This document shows, piece after piece, positions 1 to 8,925 of a DNA stretch of 64,000 bases. Each line of letters begins with the position of its first letter. The stretch's first letter is position 1. The notes beneath the pieces were generated by a model. The model was not told where the DNA came from and ran no database searches. It saw only the letters and a list, made by a program, of their open reading frames with translations. The stretch comes from Sinohyriopsis cumingii. Lineage: Eukaryota > Mollusca > Bivalvia > Unionida > Unionidae. The position numbers were made by a program, and so were the translations under genes. The stretch covers positions 110,125,214-110,189,213 of the forward strand of contig CM068830.1 of NCBI GenBank assembly GCA_028554795.2. Reading direction: 5' to 3'.

Positions 1-1
1 A

Positions 2-199
2 GCAATCTACACGCTCGATTCAACTGCTCCTCAACATGGATTCACACGTGAGCAATTACAAGTAATTCCCGAGGACACACAATTACCACCCCGATCACAT
101 AACTTGCGCTGGCGTCTCTACGTCGATTACATTCAAGACAGGTCAACATCACATTATCACGTGTATGACCGCACTGTTATCTTTTTCTATCTACGGTAA
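2..199 (+). CDS. C-terminal fragment of an unrecognised element-A protein (integrase end?)
   Basis: An open frame of 65 codons runs in from the window edge and stops at TAA 197-199. It looks like real coding sequence: it contains 'GFTREQLQVIPED' and ends in an aromatic tail 'RTVIFFYLR', with no stop. The 'FTREQLQ' part loosely resembles the stretch after the core of Polinton-type integrases, and an integrase would be expected at this edge, convergent with the polymerase-helicase. That assignment is weak, because no catalytic part lies in the window. It is separated from the helicase end by about 120 bases. Confidence 0.45.
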   Translation, partial: AIYTLDSTAPQHGFTREQLQVIPEDTQLPPRSHNLRWRLYVDYIQDRSTSHYHVYDRTVIFFYLR

Positions 200-318
200 A
201 TTGTCTTGAATTTTTATTCGAATACTGCCATAGCATTATACAATTACAGCTCGCGCAGTGATTATCATGCTGTTGTTTTAACGCGTTAATAAATTCAACA
301 TCAAGGTCGAACTCGCGA

Positions 319-1042
319 TTATTTTTTTGTCACTCTGTTTGTAACCGGCGAGTTTTTTCTTATTATGTCGCTGTTGTTTTCATTATTAATTTTATCAGCT
401 ATTGACTCTTCCAAGACAATTCTTTGCAGTTGAGATATTCTTCTGAATCTGGACACAGCCAAGTAGACCAAGTTCAACCATTCGGTTCTATCATGAACGA
501 TCCAGACAGTTGTATCACTGATAGTTAGTCCTGGAGACGAATGTATCGTCGCTGCGTATCCCAGCGTCCACGGGGATTTATTCATTTTTAGTGCATCTTT
601 GACAACATTGACATCAACTGTGACAATATCATTCAATACTAAATTCTGTTTCTCTGTTTTTCCAGGAATATCAACATCTATATTCTGTAACCGCGTATCA
701 GCTGGTCTATAACATAACGGTACTGGCAACATTGGAAACTTTTCTTGTTGTAATTGAAATAGCTGCTGTTGAAGTGTGTCTCTAACTATCTTTCTACTTG
801 CCACTATCAAATAGTCTGGTTTCCATTTTTTCCAAAAGTCGCTCATTGAAGTTTCAGGAATCATCTCGCGCATAATTTCGCATTGAATTGTATTCGGTTG
901 TAATCTGATTAATGTTTTATATTCCTTCAACGTTGCATCAAGTGCTCTATGATCATCAGACACTTCTTCATAATAATCAACAAAATCTTTTAACCACAAA
1001 TGCGGAGATGGACCAACAAAAGGTGGTGGCTGACCGTGATCA
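319..1042 (-). pseudogene. SF1 helicase C-terminal part of a polymerase-helicase gene
   Basis: Open from about 1042 down to TAA at 319. The first residues, before the first Met at 999, contain 'DHGQPPPF', which fits helicase motif III (GDxxQ). Later come 'LGYAATIHSSPGLTI' (motif V-like) and 'VYLAVSRFRR' (motif VI with the arginine finger). This is the second RecA-like domain of a superfamily 1 helicase and would act in unwinding during element replication. It is out of frame with the piece at 1040-2383, so one frameshift near 1040 separates the two. Apart from that break it is open over more than 220 codons. It converges with the coding end at 2-199. Confidence 0.75.
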
Positions 1043-2383
1043 CATTATCACTGCAGTATTCGCTGTTAGCAGCCAATCCAGAAACAATTTTAATATATCT
1101 AACGGTACCGTACATATCTCATCCCAAATTATTTTCCTTGGAATATATGTTGTTCCCATTCGATCTGGAGTCCATACACCACCGCTGTATTTGAAAAAGC
1201 TGTGATAAGTATAAGAATTGACTCCTCGTTGTTTCATCTCCCTGGCGAGCCTGTGTGTAGGTGTTAGCACAATCATATGTGAAGATTTTCCACGAAATAA
1301 GTCTATCGCTCGAGTTTTGTGTCTAGTGATTGGATCATACACAGATGGTGCGTTTGACATTTCTGATAATTCTGATTTACAATAATCATCCTTAATTTCA
1401 ACGTCAGCGGATTCACAATATCTATGTAACATTTCCTTTTTTATTCTCCAAGAACTCCATGATTCATCGTTGCTTGTAAAACAAGCCAGTGATTCTGAAT
1501 ATCTGCTACTGATATAAAATGAATCCGTTGCAACTCTAACTGCAGTGTCAGGAAATCGATTTATCATTGATAGCAAATTTATAGAAACATAAGCTAGCAT
1601 CGAAGATCTTAAATGTGTGTATTGAGGCGATTCTCCGCTAATATAACTTACAATTGTGCCCAAATTTTCCCCGTCGGACAAGAGCGTGTCCTCCCGATTA
1701 CAAAATATATTTCTCGCAACGGCATCAGCAATTATAAAATTTAATTCAGCGTCATCGATAATCAATCGACAGTGATGTAGTTTATGATCATATGCACCAC
1801 CTTGAGTAAATTTACCGATTATTCTTCGTCCGAGATCTTTTGCTGTTTTTTCAGTATTGCTGAGTTTAATCTTAAGAATTTTAGAAGCCTCACCAACAAT
1901 GACATCCAAGGGAGTATTTGGACTCTCTCGTGCATACTCGCCAATAACCTCATCCAAACTGATACATTCCGGTGTTGGCAACCAAACTGAAGTCTGCGGT
2001 TGATATGATATGATTGCTTCCCTGACTGTCAACGATACCTGTATTCGGCTGTCAAGCATATATCGCAATAACACTATTGGTGCCCAACGCTTTTCACTAA
2101 AGTGTCTGCCAAACCAAACATAACAGCACGGGTGAAGCTCTTTAGCAAATTCAAAGGAAGTCACACGAGCAAATCCTGTCAGGGTAAAATCGGGTAAAGA
2201 ACCGTTTATAGCAACTCGTGTCATCGAGTTCGTGGGATGTCCAAATCGCTTAAAGTATTCGCGGCACTCGTCCATCCCGAGAAAGCTTCCGAGATAACAC
2301 GCAATCATATCCACGGAAATCATATCCCGGTAGTCATACCGGGTATTCCACAGCCCGCCATGTCCATACTCGACACAACTCAA
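1040..2383 (-). pseudogene. polymerase-like palm fused to SF1 helicase N-terminal domain
   Basis: A 447-codon open piece. Residues 22-31 read 'ISVDMIACYL', a motif A-like palm strand. Residues 282-291 read 'VRVATDSFYI', a motif C-like site with the two acidic positions reduced to one Asp. The helicase starts near residue 370: 'IVLTPTHRLAREM' (motif Ia type) and 'KIIWDEICTV' (Walker B/DEAD-like, D421 E422). No GxxGxGK[ST] P-loop occurs where one is expected, between 'DPITRH' and 'KTRAIDLF' (about residues 350-362), so a short in-frame deletion probably removed it. The family is known to me as large polymerase-helicase fusions in eukaryotic mobile elements. It takes the place of classic PolB in this element. 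It is flanked by frameshifts near 1040 and between 2383 and 2577. Confidence 0.7.
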
Positions 2384-2576
2384 TTGTATATCCGAGAGAA
2401 ACTCACTTCGTGTTGGTCCACACGAATTTCTTTCTCTTGCGGTGTGAACGGCAACACTCGGAACTGTAAAACAATTAGTTAATACCTGCTCAGTATTTTC
2501 TTCAATTACATATTCTCTTCGAGTTTTTTCATTTGTTGTTGCAGAGACTCCGTCCGGTATAATTCGCCGTTAGATC

Positions 2577-2969
2577 TTACAAATTGATCATATTCGCCAT
2601 CTTCGGAACTTTTAAACAACCACATCGACACAGGTCATTTTTACTTATCTGTTTAATAAAATCAAATATATTCCCCTGATAATATTTCACAACACGATCT
2701 CGCGGAAATAGCGTAACTGCGTTAGTCCAAGCGTGAGTGTTATGATCAATGATATTAATTGGAGCCCCGTATCGATTATATTTCGATTTGGATAATACTT
2801 CCTCTGTTATCGTTGTTACGGTTATGGAAAATCTTAATGCTTTTTCTAACTCGGCGACATCGTTTATTGACGCTCCTGTGTGTTTGACTCGCTCCGCCCA
2901 CGCTGCTATCTTGGACTGTCTTAACGCAGTCAGACTGTTTCCGCGTATCGCATGTTTAAAATGTTCCAT
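2577..2969 (-). pseudogene. upstream part of the polymerase-helicase gene
   Basis: A 130-codon open piece starting 'MEHFKHAIRGNS' and ending near 2577. It lies directly 5' of the palm piece on the same strand but in another frame. A third frame between about 2384 and 2570 also looks coding, so at least two frameshifts lie here. It includes 'NTHAWTNAVTLFPRD', which suits a nuclease or palm-proximal region, but I cannot name a catalytic motif. I assign it to the polymerase gene by position and strand. It is less conserved-looking than the downstream helicase. Confidence 0.5.
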
Positions 2970-3029
2970 TACTCACTCGGCTACACAATTCAGCGCCAAC
3001 GACGAAGTCGTTTTCATCGGGTGAGTTTA

Positions 3030-3518
3030 TTAGTTTTTGGGTTTTTTTATCGGATAGATTCCATAAATGACCGAGGTCACAGGATACGCTCTCGAGTAAT
3101 ATGGTTTATCAATCCCAGTCAGCGCTCCTGGTTTGGAATCTTTACTTAACAGAATGGTCTTTCCGCTAGCAAGGACAGGGTCGAGTTTGTCATGGATAAT
3201 CCACGTATCAGAATCTGCTTGCACAATAAATTTTATTCTGAAAAAATAGTTCCGATTATCAAGATAATCAATAATTGATTTTGCTCGTGCATCATTCATT
3301 CTAACATCGATGACTTCGTCAACATTGACTGTGTCAATGTCGCGGATAATTTTGAATGACGACCACACATGAGATGCGCCGTCGTCGCGGAATTCTTTTT
3401 TGGCATTCCTGATAATATCAAACAGATTAGTCAGGTCTCGTCTTCGTGAGTCAGGGGTTAGTCTGTCAAGATCGAATCTCCCGGCGCCAATGGCAGATAA
3501 TCTTTCAAACTCCTCCAT
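3030..3518 (-). pseudogene. probable N-terminal part of the polymerase-helicase gene
   Basis: Reads from ATG 3516-3518 ('MEEFERLSAIGAGRFDLDRL'). I prefer this start to the Met at 3572, because 3572 lies inside the start of the divergent plus-strand gene at 3564. It ends in 'IKKPKN' followed by two stops. The piece at 2577-2969 is in the same frame, about 60 bases on, and an intervening stretch in another frame also looks coding, so this is probably one gene with small indels. The charged N-terminus has no domain I recognise. An alternative is a separate small gene upstream of the polymerase. Confidence 0.45.
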
Positions 3519-3563
3519 ATGATATTTAAGACAAATATTTAAATAAGAAATATTATATATAAA

Positions 3564-3800
3564 ATGAATCATTGTAAGTGGCTTGGTACAAAATCATTAA
3601 CCCTTTGTAATAAATCCTGCAGAGGTGAATTCTGCGGAAACCATTCCCAAAGCGTTCGAAGGGGGATTTTAGGGCCAATACCCTGCCTGCGATGTGGTGT
3701 TGGGGTCAGGGATAAAACACAGTTATGTGCAAGTTGCGGAGGAAAACGATACCCTGAACTCAAGCGATATTACAATAAAAAAATAACGATGTTGCGCTGA
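3564..3800 (+). CDS. small Cys-rich putative zinc-binding protein
   Basis: An intact 78-codon frame. Cysteines fall at residues 4, 15, 19, 24, 41, 44, 55 and 58, with His 27 between the groups. The second half, 'CLRCGVGVRDKTQLCASCGG', is two CxxC knuckles typical of a zinc ribbon. The C-terminus is basic. ATG 3564 follows an AT-rich TATA-like run without a gap. It is transcribed away from the polymerase-helicase gene, from a shared region of under 50 bases, and is followed by the HNH gene in the same direction. The function is unknown; nucleic-acid binding is a reasonable inference. Confidence 0.65.
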   Translation: MNHCKWLGTKSLTLCNKSCRGEFCGNHSQSVRRGILGPIPCLRCGVGVRDKTQLCASCGGKRYPELKRYYNKKITMLR

Positions 3801-3869
3801 AATCCGAGCGTGATTATTTAACTAAGTTTTCAGACAAATTATGATTTAGACAAATACATTATTATATAA

Positions 3870-4370
3870 ATGAGCCAAGAAGTTGTCCCACATACTATCA
3901 TTAAGAATTATGAAGCGAATCGCGAGGGAATAGTCAGACATTGCAGGTTGAAAAAACCAGTTGGTGTTGTTAATATTTCTGGTTATCTCACGTTCTCGTT
4001 TCGTGCTGATAAGCAGAAAAGTTATTGCTGTCATCGTTTTGTGTACGAGTGTTTCTTTGGGATAATCAAAGATGGTCTTGTGATCAATCATATCAACGGT
4101 GTAAAAACGGACAATACTTTATCCAATCTGAGGGTTGTCACACAAAGCCAGAATTGTAAATTTGGAAACACTGGATATAATGATAAAAGTGCCAGAGCAA
4201 TTTTATCTATAAATTTAGAGACTGGCGAAGAAATAATGTTTCAATCACTGTATGCAGCTGGCAAGTATTTTGATATTCACAGATTCTCAATACGTTTTGT
4301 CGCAGATAATATAACTAAATCTACCTTATCAAAAAAATATAAGCAGAAAATCACCTGTCAATATCAATAA
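3870..4370 (+). CDS. HNH endonuclease, homing-endonuclease type
   Basis: A complete 166-codon frame with TATATAA running directly into ATG 3870. Residues 71-82 'VINHINGVKTDN' followed by 'LSNLRVVT' are the signature of HNH_3-type nucleases, with the central His at 74. 'HRFVYECFFG' (His 55) precedes it as usual. Residues 110-166, from 'INLETGEEIMFQSLYAAGKYF', resemble the helix-turn-helix DNA-binding tails (NUMOD1 type) of homing endonucleases in phages and large DNA viruses. It probably nicks or cuts a specific DNA site, and may act in element homing or genome processing. It is one of the few undamaged genes here and sits on the opposite strand to the virion genes. Confidence 0.85.
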   Translation: MSQEVVPHTIIKNYEANREGIVRHCRLKKPVGVVNISGYLTFSFRADKQKSYCCHRFVYECFFGIIKDGLVINHINGVKTDNTLSNLRVVTQSQNCKFGNTGYNDKSARAILSINLETGEEIMFQSLYAAGKYFDIHRFSIRFVADNITKSTLSKKYKQKITCQYQ

Positions 4371-4929
4371 TGAAGATGAACTATCAAGTAATTACGTAGA
4401 ATTATATTTATTTAATTTTTTTCTATAATGTAAAAACGGAGATAACTCCGTTAAGTATATCATGCAATTAGTTCCCTCCCTTTGCACAACACTCCTTGAG
4501 ATTGTGCAATACCCGAGCGGTATACAATTATTATTTACAGCCAATTGAGTCACAGTCTATAACACTTCCGCGTTCACAAGTACAGGTATTTTTCAAATCA
4601 GAATTTAAATTTAGTTCAGAACTTGTTAACGATATATACCACAGACGGGTAAACGGTTCTCCGTGTACCGGTAACACGATCTCTAATTACTTCCCCTGCT
4701 GACTTGGTCAAGGTGACTTCGTCTAAAACTGTCAACACGGGCGGGTGTACAATAAATAATATTTTTTTCACAGATAAAGTCTTTATTTTATTACACTTGT
4801 TCGGTTTTATGGTTCATCTGTGTTTTTTTCTGCGATTATATTTAAGAAAACAAGCACGAAAAACCAAGTGACCTATTTTTGAACTTCCAAATATCAGTCA
4901 ACTTAAATACAATACGATCTTATTAGAAG
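4371..4929. other. non-coding stretch with a short hairpin
   Basis: No gene supported; the 68-codon plus-strand frame at 4496-4702 has no recognisable features. A perfect 7-bp stem with a 4-base loop lies at 4435-4452 (arms AACGGAG and CTCCGTT), about 65 bases past the HNH stop. It could help end the HNH transcript, but this is inference. Confidence 0.4.
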
Positions 4930-5062
4930 ACGGAGTCTTCGAAGTTCAACAGCAATCAATACCATCTTGTCATATCTGCTCATGGCGGATGCTTTTTCGT
5001 CATCCAGGGGTTGATTTTGGGGGATGGTATTGATTGCTGTTGAGTGTAGAAAATGACTCCGT
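4930..5062. repeat. long imperfect inverted repeat (hairpin)
   Basis: Bases 4946-4966 are the exact reverse complement of 5023-5043 (21 of 21). An outer 8-bp pair, 4930-4937 with 5055-5062, continues the stem after a short mismatch. The loop is about 56 bases. It could be a MITE remnant, a small hairpin RNA precursor or a replication or packaging structure of element A. Confidence 0.75.
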
Positions 5063-5079
5063 TAGGATAAGTCGTACTG

Positions 5080-5470
5080 TAAATGTTGTAAATACTATGT
5101 GTCTGTACCGTCCTACTGTAAATAGTGTAAATACTGTAAATAGTGTAAATACTATATGTTGTGCTGTCCTTAGTTACGACTGTAAATAATGTAAATACTA
5201 TATGTTGTGCTGTCCTTAGTTACTACTGTAAATAGTGTAAATACTATATGTTGTGCTGTCCTACTGTAAGCTTGCTAAAATGCGGTGGCAATTTAGAAGC
5301 TTTGCAAATGTAAATATTATGTATAATAGTGTAAATACATGTAAATACTATATGTTGTACTGTCCTACTGTAAGCTTGCTAAAATGCGGTGGCACTTTAG
5401 GAGCTTTACAAATGTAAATATTATGTATAACAGAGTAAATAGTATAAATACTATATGTTGTGTTGTCCCT
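5080..5470. repeat. minisatellite of TGTAAATA-rich units
   Basis: Short units of the type TGTAAATAGTGTAAATACT recur, often with a GTTGTGCTGTCCT tail. Within this, two longer copies of about 110 bases, roughly 5250-5355 and 5356-5468, share an AAGCTTGCTAAAATGCGGTG block with few differences. No coding potential. Confidence 0.8.
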
Positions 5471-5650
5471 ATATGAACCTGTTAGCATATCATTTGATAA
5501 ACTAGGGGCCCACATGGGGGATGTCTCGTCGCTCGCAAACACACCCTCTGGGTTCTCTAGACTGTTATTTGACAGGTTAGGGCTCACATGGGGGTTGTGT
5601 TTCCGCTCCTGAGTTTGGTAGCCTATCATATGATAAGCTAGATGCTCAAG
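5470..5650. repeat. three diverged copies of a ~75-bp unit
   Basis: A unit with a 'TATCATTTGATAA' core followed by 'GGGGCCCACATGGGGG' is seen about three times with substitutions (near 5488, 5560 and 5625). It lies between the minisatellite and the TA microsatellite. No gene seen. Confidence 0.55.
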
Positions 5651-5691
5651 GAGGTGTGGTGTCCATTTTGTTTTCTTTTAAATATTTAATA

Positions 5692-5694
<3 letters not shown>

Positions 5695-5786
<92 letters not shown>
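5695..5786. repeat. (TA)n microsatellite
   Basis: About 46 TA units. They end directly at the ATG (5785) of the following small gene, so any promoter there is replaced or masked by the repeat. Confidence 0.95.
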
Positions 5787-5789
<3 letters not shown>

Positions 5790-6094
5790 TTACGAAAACA
5801 TCAGTGATGTGATTGTTGCTATTAAAAAATTAGAAGAGAACGGATTTTATATATCTCTAAATTCTGAAACAATTATGTCTGATTTTGAATCATTACATGA
5901 AGCGTTATACAGGGCGTTATATTCTTCCTGCTCAATATCGATTTCCAAAAAAAATTCAAAATAATTTGTATAAATCACTGGCTACAGTAGATGAAGCACA
6001 AATAAATGAATTTGTTTCATTATCTCGTGCAACTGAAAAAATTAGGTTGAAATTATCTCAAGAGTATGAAATGAAAAAAATAATAAATACGTGA
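5785..6094 (+). pseudogene. small unknown element-A protein, frameshifted
   Basis: The frame opens at ATG 5785 ('MNYENISDVIVAIKKLEENG') and stays plausible to about 5910. The coding signal then moves to the +1 frame, which reads 'LPAQYRFPKKIQNNLYKSLA' and ends at TGA 6092-6094. One frameshift near 5905-5935 explains this. The C-terminal half is helical and charged ('INEFVSLSRATEKIRLKLSQ'). Product about 100 residues, function unknown. It converges on the small minus-strand gene at 6298. Confidence 0.5.
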
Positions 6095-6119
6095 GTAAGA
6101 AAATTAAAAAAATTATATG

Positions 6120-6297
6120 TCCGCTGATGTAATCAAGGATGAAATAATCACGACGAAATCAAGGACGACGAAATCAAGGACGACGAAGTAAATACCTCAC
6201 CTTGATTTACTTGGAAATGAAAATGAAAGTAACAAAAAGTGATATATTTTTTTTACTTCCTTGATGAAATCGCCTTGATTTTATCAAGGTGATGAAA
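6120..6297. repeat. short direct and inverted repeats between convergent genes
   Basis: 'GAAATCAAGGACGAC' occurs in near-perfect direct copies around 6150-6190, with related 'CCTTGATTT' copies in both orientations. A small palindrome, CCTTGATTTTATCAAGG, sits near 6272-6288. The position between two convergent small genes would suit a bidirectional transcription end (inference). Confidence 0.5.
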
Positions 6298-6546
6298 TCA
6301 GCGAGATAAGTCGGGGGGTTTAATGCAGGAGTGTGCATAATTGAGAATTTGATCTCTGTCACTTACAATTGAAATAATATGCTCGCGTCTGAGATTATCT
6401 AACTGTTGCTGTGTTAGTAAGAAGTCTTCGTCTCCGTATTCGTCAATAATGAATTTAACGTTAATTTCTTCTTGTGTAAATGCAGCCCTAACTGCTTGCT
6501 CGAGCGCTTGTTTGTCATATACGAAAACATTTATGTGGTGGTACAT
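6298..6546 (-). CDS. small acidic unknown protein, copy 1
   Basis: An intact 82-codon frame starting 'MYHHINVFVYDKQALEQAV'. ATG 6544-6546 follows TTTATAAAT directly. The middle, 'FIIDEYGDEDFLLTQQQLDNL', is acidic and then predicted helical. A diverged tandem copy lies just upstream at 6562-6785 with the same pattern of start, acidic centre and helix, which shows that this is a real gene family. No catalytic motif. Function unknown. Confidence 0.6.
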   Translation of the reverse strand: MYHHINVFVYDKQALEQAVRAAFTQEEINVKFIIDEYGDEDFLLTQQQLDNLRREHIISIVSDRDQILNYAHSCIKPPDLSR

Positions 6547-6561
6547 ATTTATAAATCTAAT

Positions 6562-6785
6562 CTAAGATCTAAATACGCGTATATATTTGAGTATTTGATG
6601 AATACCGCAATGCGCGATCACATCATGATCTTTTGTTAGTCGCTGTAGTTGCACATCAGTCAGTATAAAATCGTCATTACTGTATACATCAACAATTATT
6701 TTTTTTCCGGGGTAACTTTTCCGGTTTTGACATTTTCATCAAGAAGTTCTTTATTATGTATGAAACATTTCACGCGGTGATACAT
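6562..6785 (-). pseudogene. small acidic unknown protein, copy 2, frameshifted
   Basis: Starts at ATG 6783-6785 ('MYHRVKCFIHNKELLDENV') directly after a TATTATATA run. The frame breaks in an A-run near 6705 and resumes one base over with 'IIVDVYSNDDFILTDVQLQRL', aligning with copy 1. It ends at TAG near 6562. The tandem duplicate lies about 15 bases from copy 1. The homopolymer frameshift inactivates it unless slippage occurs. Confidence 0.6.
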
Positions 6786-6876
6786 TATATAATACTCGCT
6801 TGATTAATTGTGAAATATATTTTTCTGCAGATTTCAATATTTTTTAACTTTTTTTTTTTACTGAAAAACGTTGAAT

Positions 6877-7020
6877 TTACTAGTAAACACCCTATCAAAT
6901 TTAGCAAATTGGACGATTTCTGTAATTTTTGCTAGTAACACCCTATCAAAATTAGCAAATTGGACGATTTCTGTGATTTTTACTAGTAAACACCCTATCA
7001 GAATTAGCAAATCGGACAGT
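6877..7020. repeat. tandem repeat, three ~52-bp units
   Basis: Unit 'ACTAGTAAACACCCTATCA' plus 'AATTAGCAAATTGGACGATT' repeated three times with few changes. It lies downstream of the penton-like gene and upstream of the small-gene pair. No coding signal. Confidence 0.85.
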
Positions 7021-7097
7021 GTGCACAAAATATATATAAAATAAAATATTTTTACTGGAAAGTCTTAAGACTTGAGAACCCCGAAAATCGAAGATTT

Positions 7098-8555
7098 TTA
7101 GGATTTCACCCTGATTGGAAGTCTTAAGGCTTGAAAATCCCTGGATTTCACCAGGACATTAATATGTAGTGTTTCATTCCGTAAATTAATAAGGTTCCCA
7201 CGTTGGTCTGTCAGCGCGAAATTTATTCTGGTCAGCCACGGATTATGACATCGTAGATAGACCGGTTTGATTGGCTTTTGCACAATCATAAATCCAGGTG
7301 GTTCTTTCGGAGTAAATGAATAAAGAATAAATCCTTGCTGGGCTTGATTTGATACTGTTGTGTCCGTGCTGTAACTGCCATCAATGACATCACACACAAG
7401 ATTAACCGCGACCAATTCAGTTATGTTTACGATGCCCGGGGATACATGCCGGCCTTGCCCTTCGGGGTCATTGTTGTATCTGAGGGTAGTTGGCTCCGGT
7501 AGTGTTCACATGTGTTGTGCAAGTATTTCATCAAAGGACTCATTGATGAGGTCGGTGACGGATTTTCTTAACTCGGGTACGTTATATCCGGGAAATTTAA
7601 AATTCGGCAGCGTGGCTTCCGTCAGTGAATAACCAGCTAGAAAGTTTTGCTTATCGTGAATGAATTCGTTATCAGTGTAATCAGTTATTACCTGAATTGC
7701 TCGCTGATTAATATGTTCCATGTCGGCGGCAAGCTGATTTAATATTTCAATCCGCGTAATAATTTCGCTGCGTGATCTTGCAAGATAAAAAAGATGCTCT
7801 TGGAAGAGCCGCCGTAGCTGCGTTAGTTGTCTTTTATGTTCTTGATTAATAGTTTTATAATATTCAATAATATCTCTTAGGTCAAGAATAATAGCACTAG
7901 TTCTTCCTCGGGTAAAAGCCCACCAAATATTGTCCTTGTCGGGGAAACCAAACCTGCTACCCAACATTGCACTTCTTATATTATCCAGATGTTGTTTATA
8001 TGACGGGCTAATTTCATGATATGATTGTTTGTTAGTGACATAGTCAGACTTTTTAGGTGTTGGTGGTATTGGTTGTACCGGTGGAGCGACTTCAGGCCAT
8101 CCTAACACTGTTCTGATCGAACTATTGTATATATCCACGGCGTAGTCTGGAGTGTTTATTTAGATCGCTGACGACAGCGTTGGCTCATGAACAGTTATTG
8201 TTATTTTGGATTCCTTTGTTGTGATATTTTTTATTCGACGTTGCAATTCTTCATTGATTTCTTCGATTTGATAAGACCCGGTTGGTAACCCAATGACGTT
8301 CCAGTCTGGCGTGACATCGGGTTTATTTTTATATGCTAATACAAACGAATTATTTGCTGGCAAACCACCAAACGATTTTGATCTGATATTGGGCCAACTA
8401 TGATATACTCGTAATTGTGCTAACGCGATCTCGCTTATTGGAATCGCAGTTGAAAAATTAATATTGAATTCTGGCTTAGTTGAGGTTACTGTTAACAAAG
8501 ATGTTCGCGTCGGGCTTGTATTTGCGACTATCTGCTGAAGTAATTCCGTTGACAT
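7098..8555 (-). pseudogene. penton-like jelly-roll protein with a large in-frame insert
   Basis: One frame from ATG 8555 to 7098, interrupted by a TAA at about 8160 and a TGA at 7506-7508. The three open pieces are exactly in phase. The N-terminal part ('LRVYHSWPNI', 'LPTGSYQIEEINEELQRRI') and C-terminal part ('GFILYSFTPKEPPGFMI', 'LTDQRGNLINLRNETL') match the two halves of a conserved structural protein of Polinton-like elements, which I take as penton or vertex. Between them, about 8100-7490, lie some 200 extra codons. These begin with a Pro-rich stretch ('VAPPVQPIPPTPKK') and continue as a charged helical region. The gene starts within the end of the hydrophobic gene at 8476-8925. The insert could be a lineage-specific domain, for example an exposed spike. 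Confidence 0.65.
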
Positions 8556-8925
8556 TGTTGTTATTTATCTGCTGTTTTTTCAAATCGAAGTACTTTATAC
8601 GTTGAGCATAATCGTTGTACATCTTTGCCATTTGCGCAAATTCGGAATCTGATATTGTTGTATCGTCAAGACTGGATGATATCAACGACGACAATTTCGA
8701 GTAGGTGCTCGTGGCCGCGCTGTTTAACTTTTCATATTCGTGCAATTTTGTTAGCGCACACGAGGATATTTTTTTCGCAATAATATTATCAACTCCTGCA
8801 ATTGTTGTTGATGTTGAAACTGTAATTGTGACCGCGATTGCAGTTGTCACTGGTGTCGGCGCTGATAATAATACTCCCGTAGATGCAACTATCTCGGATA
8901 CCGAATATACTACTGTGTCTAACAT
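8476..8925 (-). CDS. hydrophobic/helical small virion-type protein
   Basis: A 149-codon open frame. Residues 13-48 are rich in Val, Ile, Thr and Ala and hydrophobic. Residues 55-105 are helical with a heptad-like pattern ('KLHEYEKLNSAATSTYSKLS') and an acidic 'DDTTISDSEF' turn. The combination of hydrophobic N-terminus, 'HE' and 'ISDEF' helix is a pattern I associate with small proteins of cnidarian Polinton-like elements. Its last 80 bases overlap the start of the penton-like gene in another frame, and the fibre-like gene reads into its 5' end. Likely membrane-active or scaffold role, uncertain. Confidence 0.55.
   Translation of the reverse strand: MLDTVVYSVSEIVASTGVLLSAPTPVTTAIAVTITVSTSTTIAGVDNIIAKKISSCALTKLHEYEKLNSAATSTYSKLSSLISSSLDDTTISDSEFAQMAKMYNDYAQRIKYFDLKKQQINNNNVNGITSADSRKYKPDANIFVNSNLN

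Noticed and set aside
5656..5784. Open frame of Tyr/Ile repeats before the small gene at 5785
   Set aside because: It is only the translation of the (TA)n microsatellite; the real start is ATG 5785.
6120..6200. CRISPR-like direct repeats
   Set aside because: Too few, too short and without unique spacers, in a eukaryotic context.
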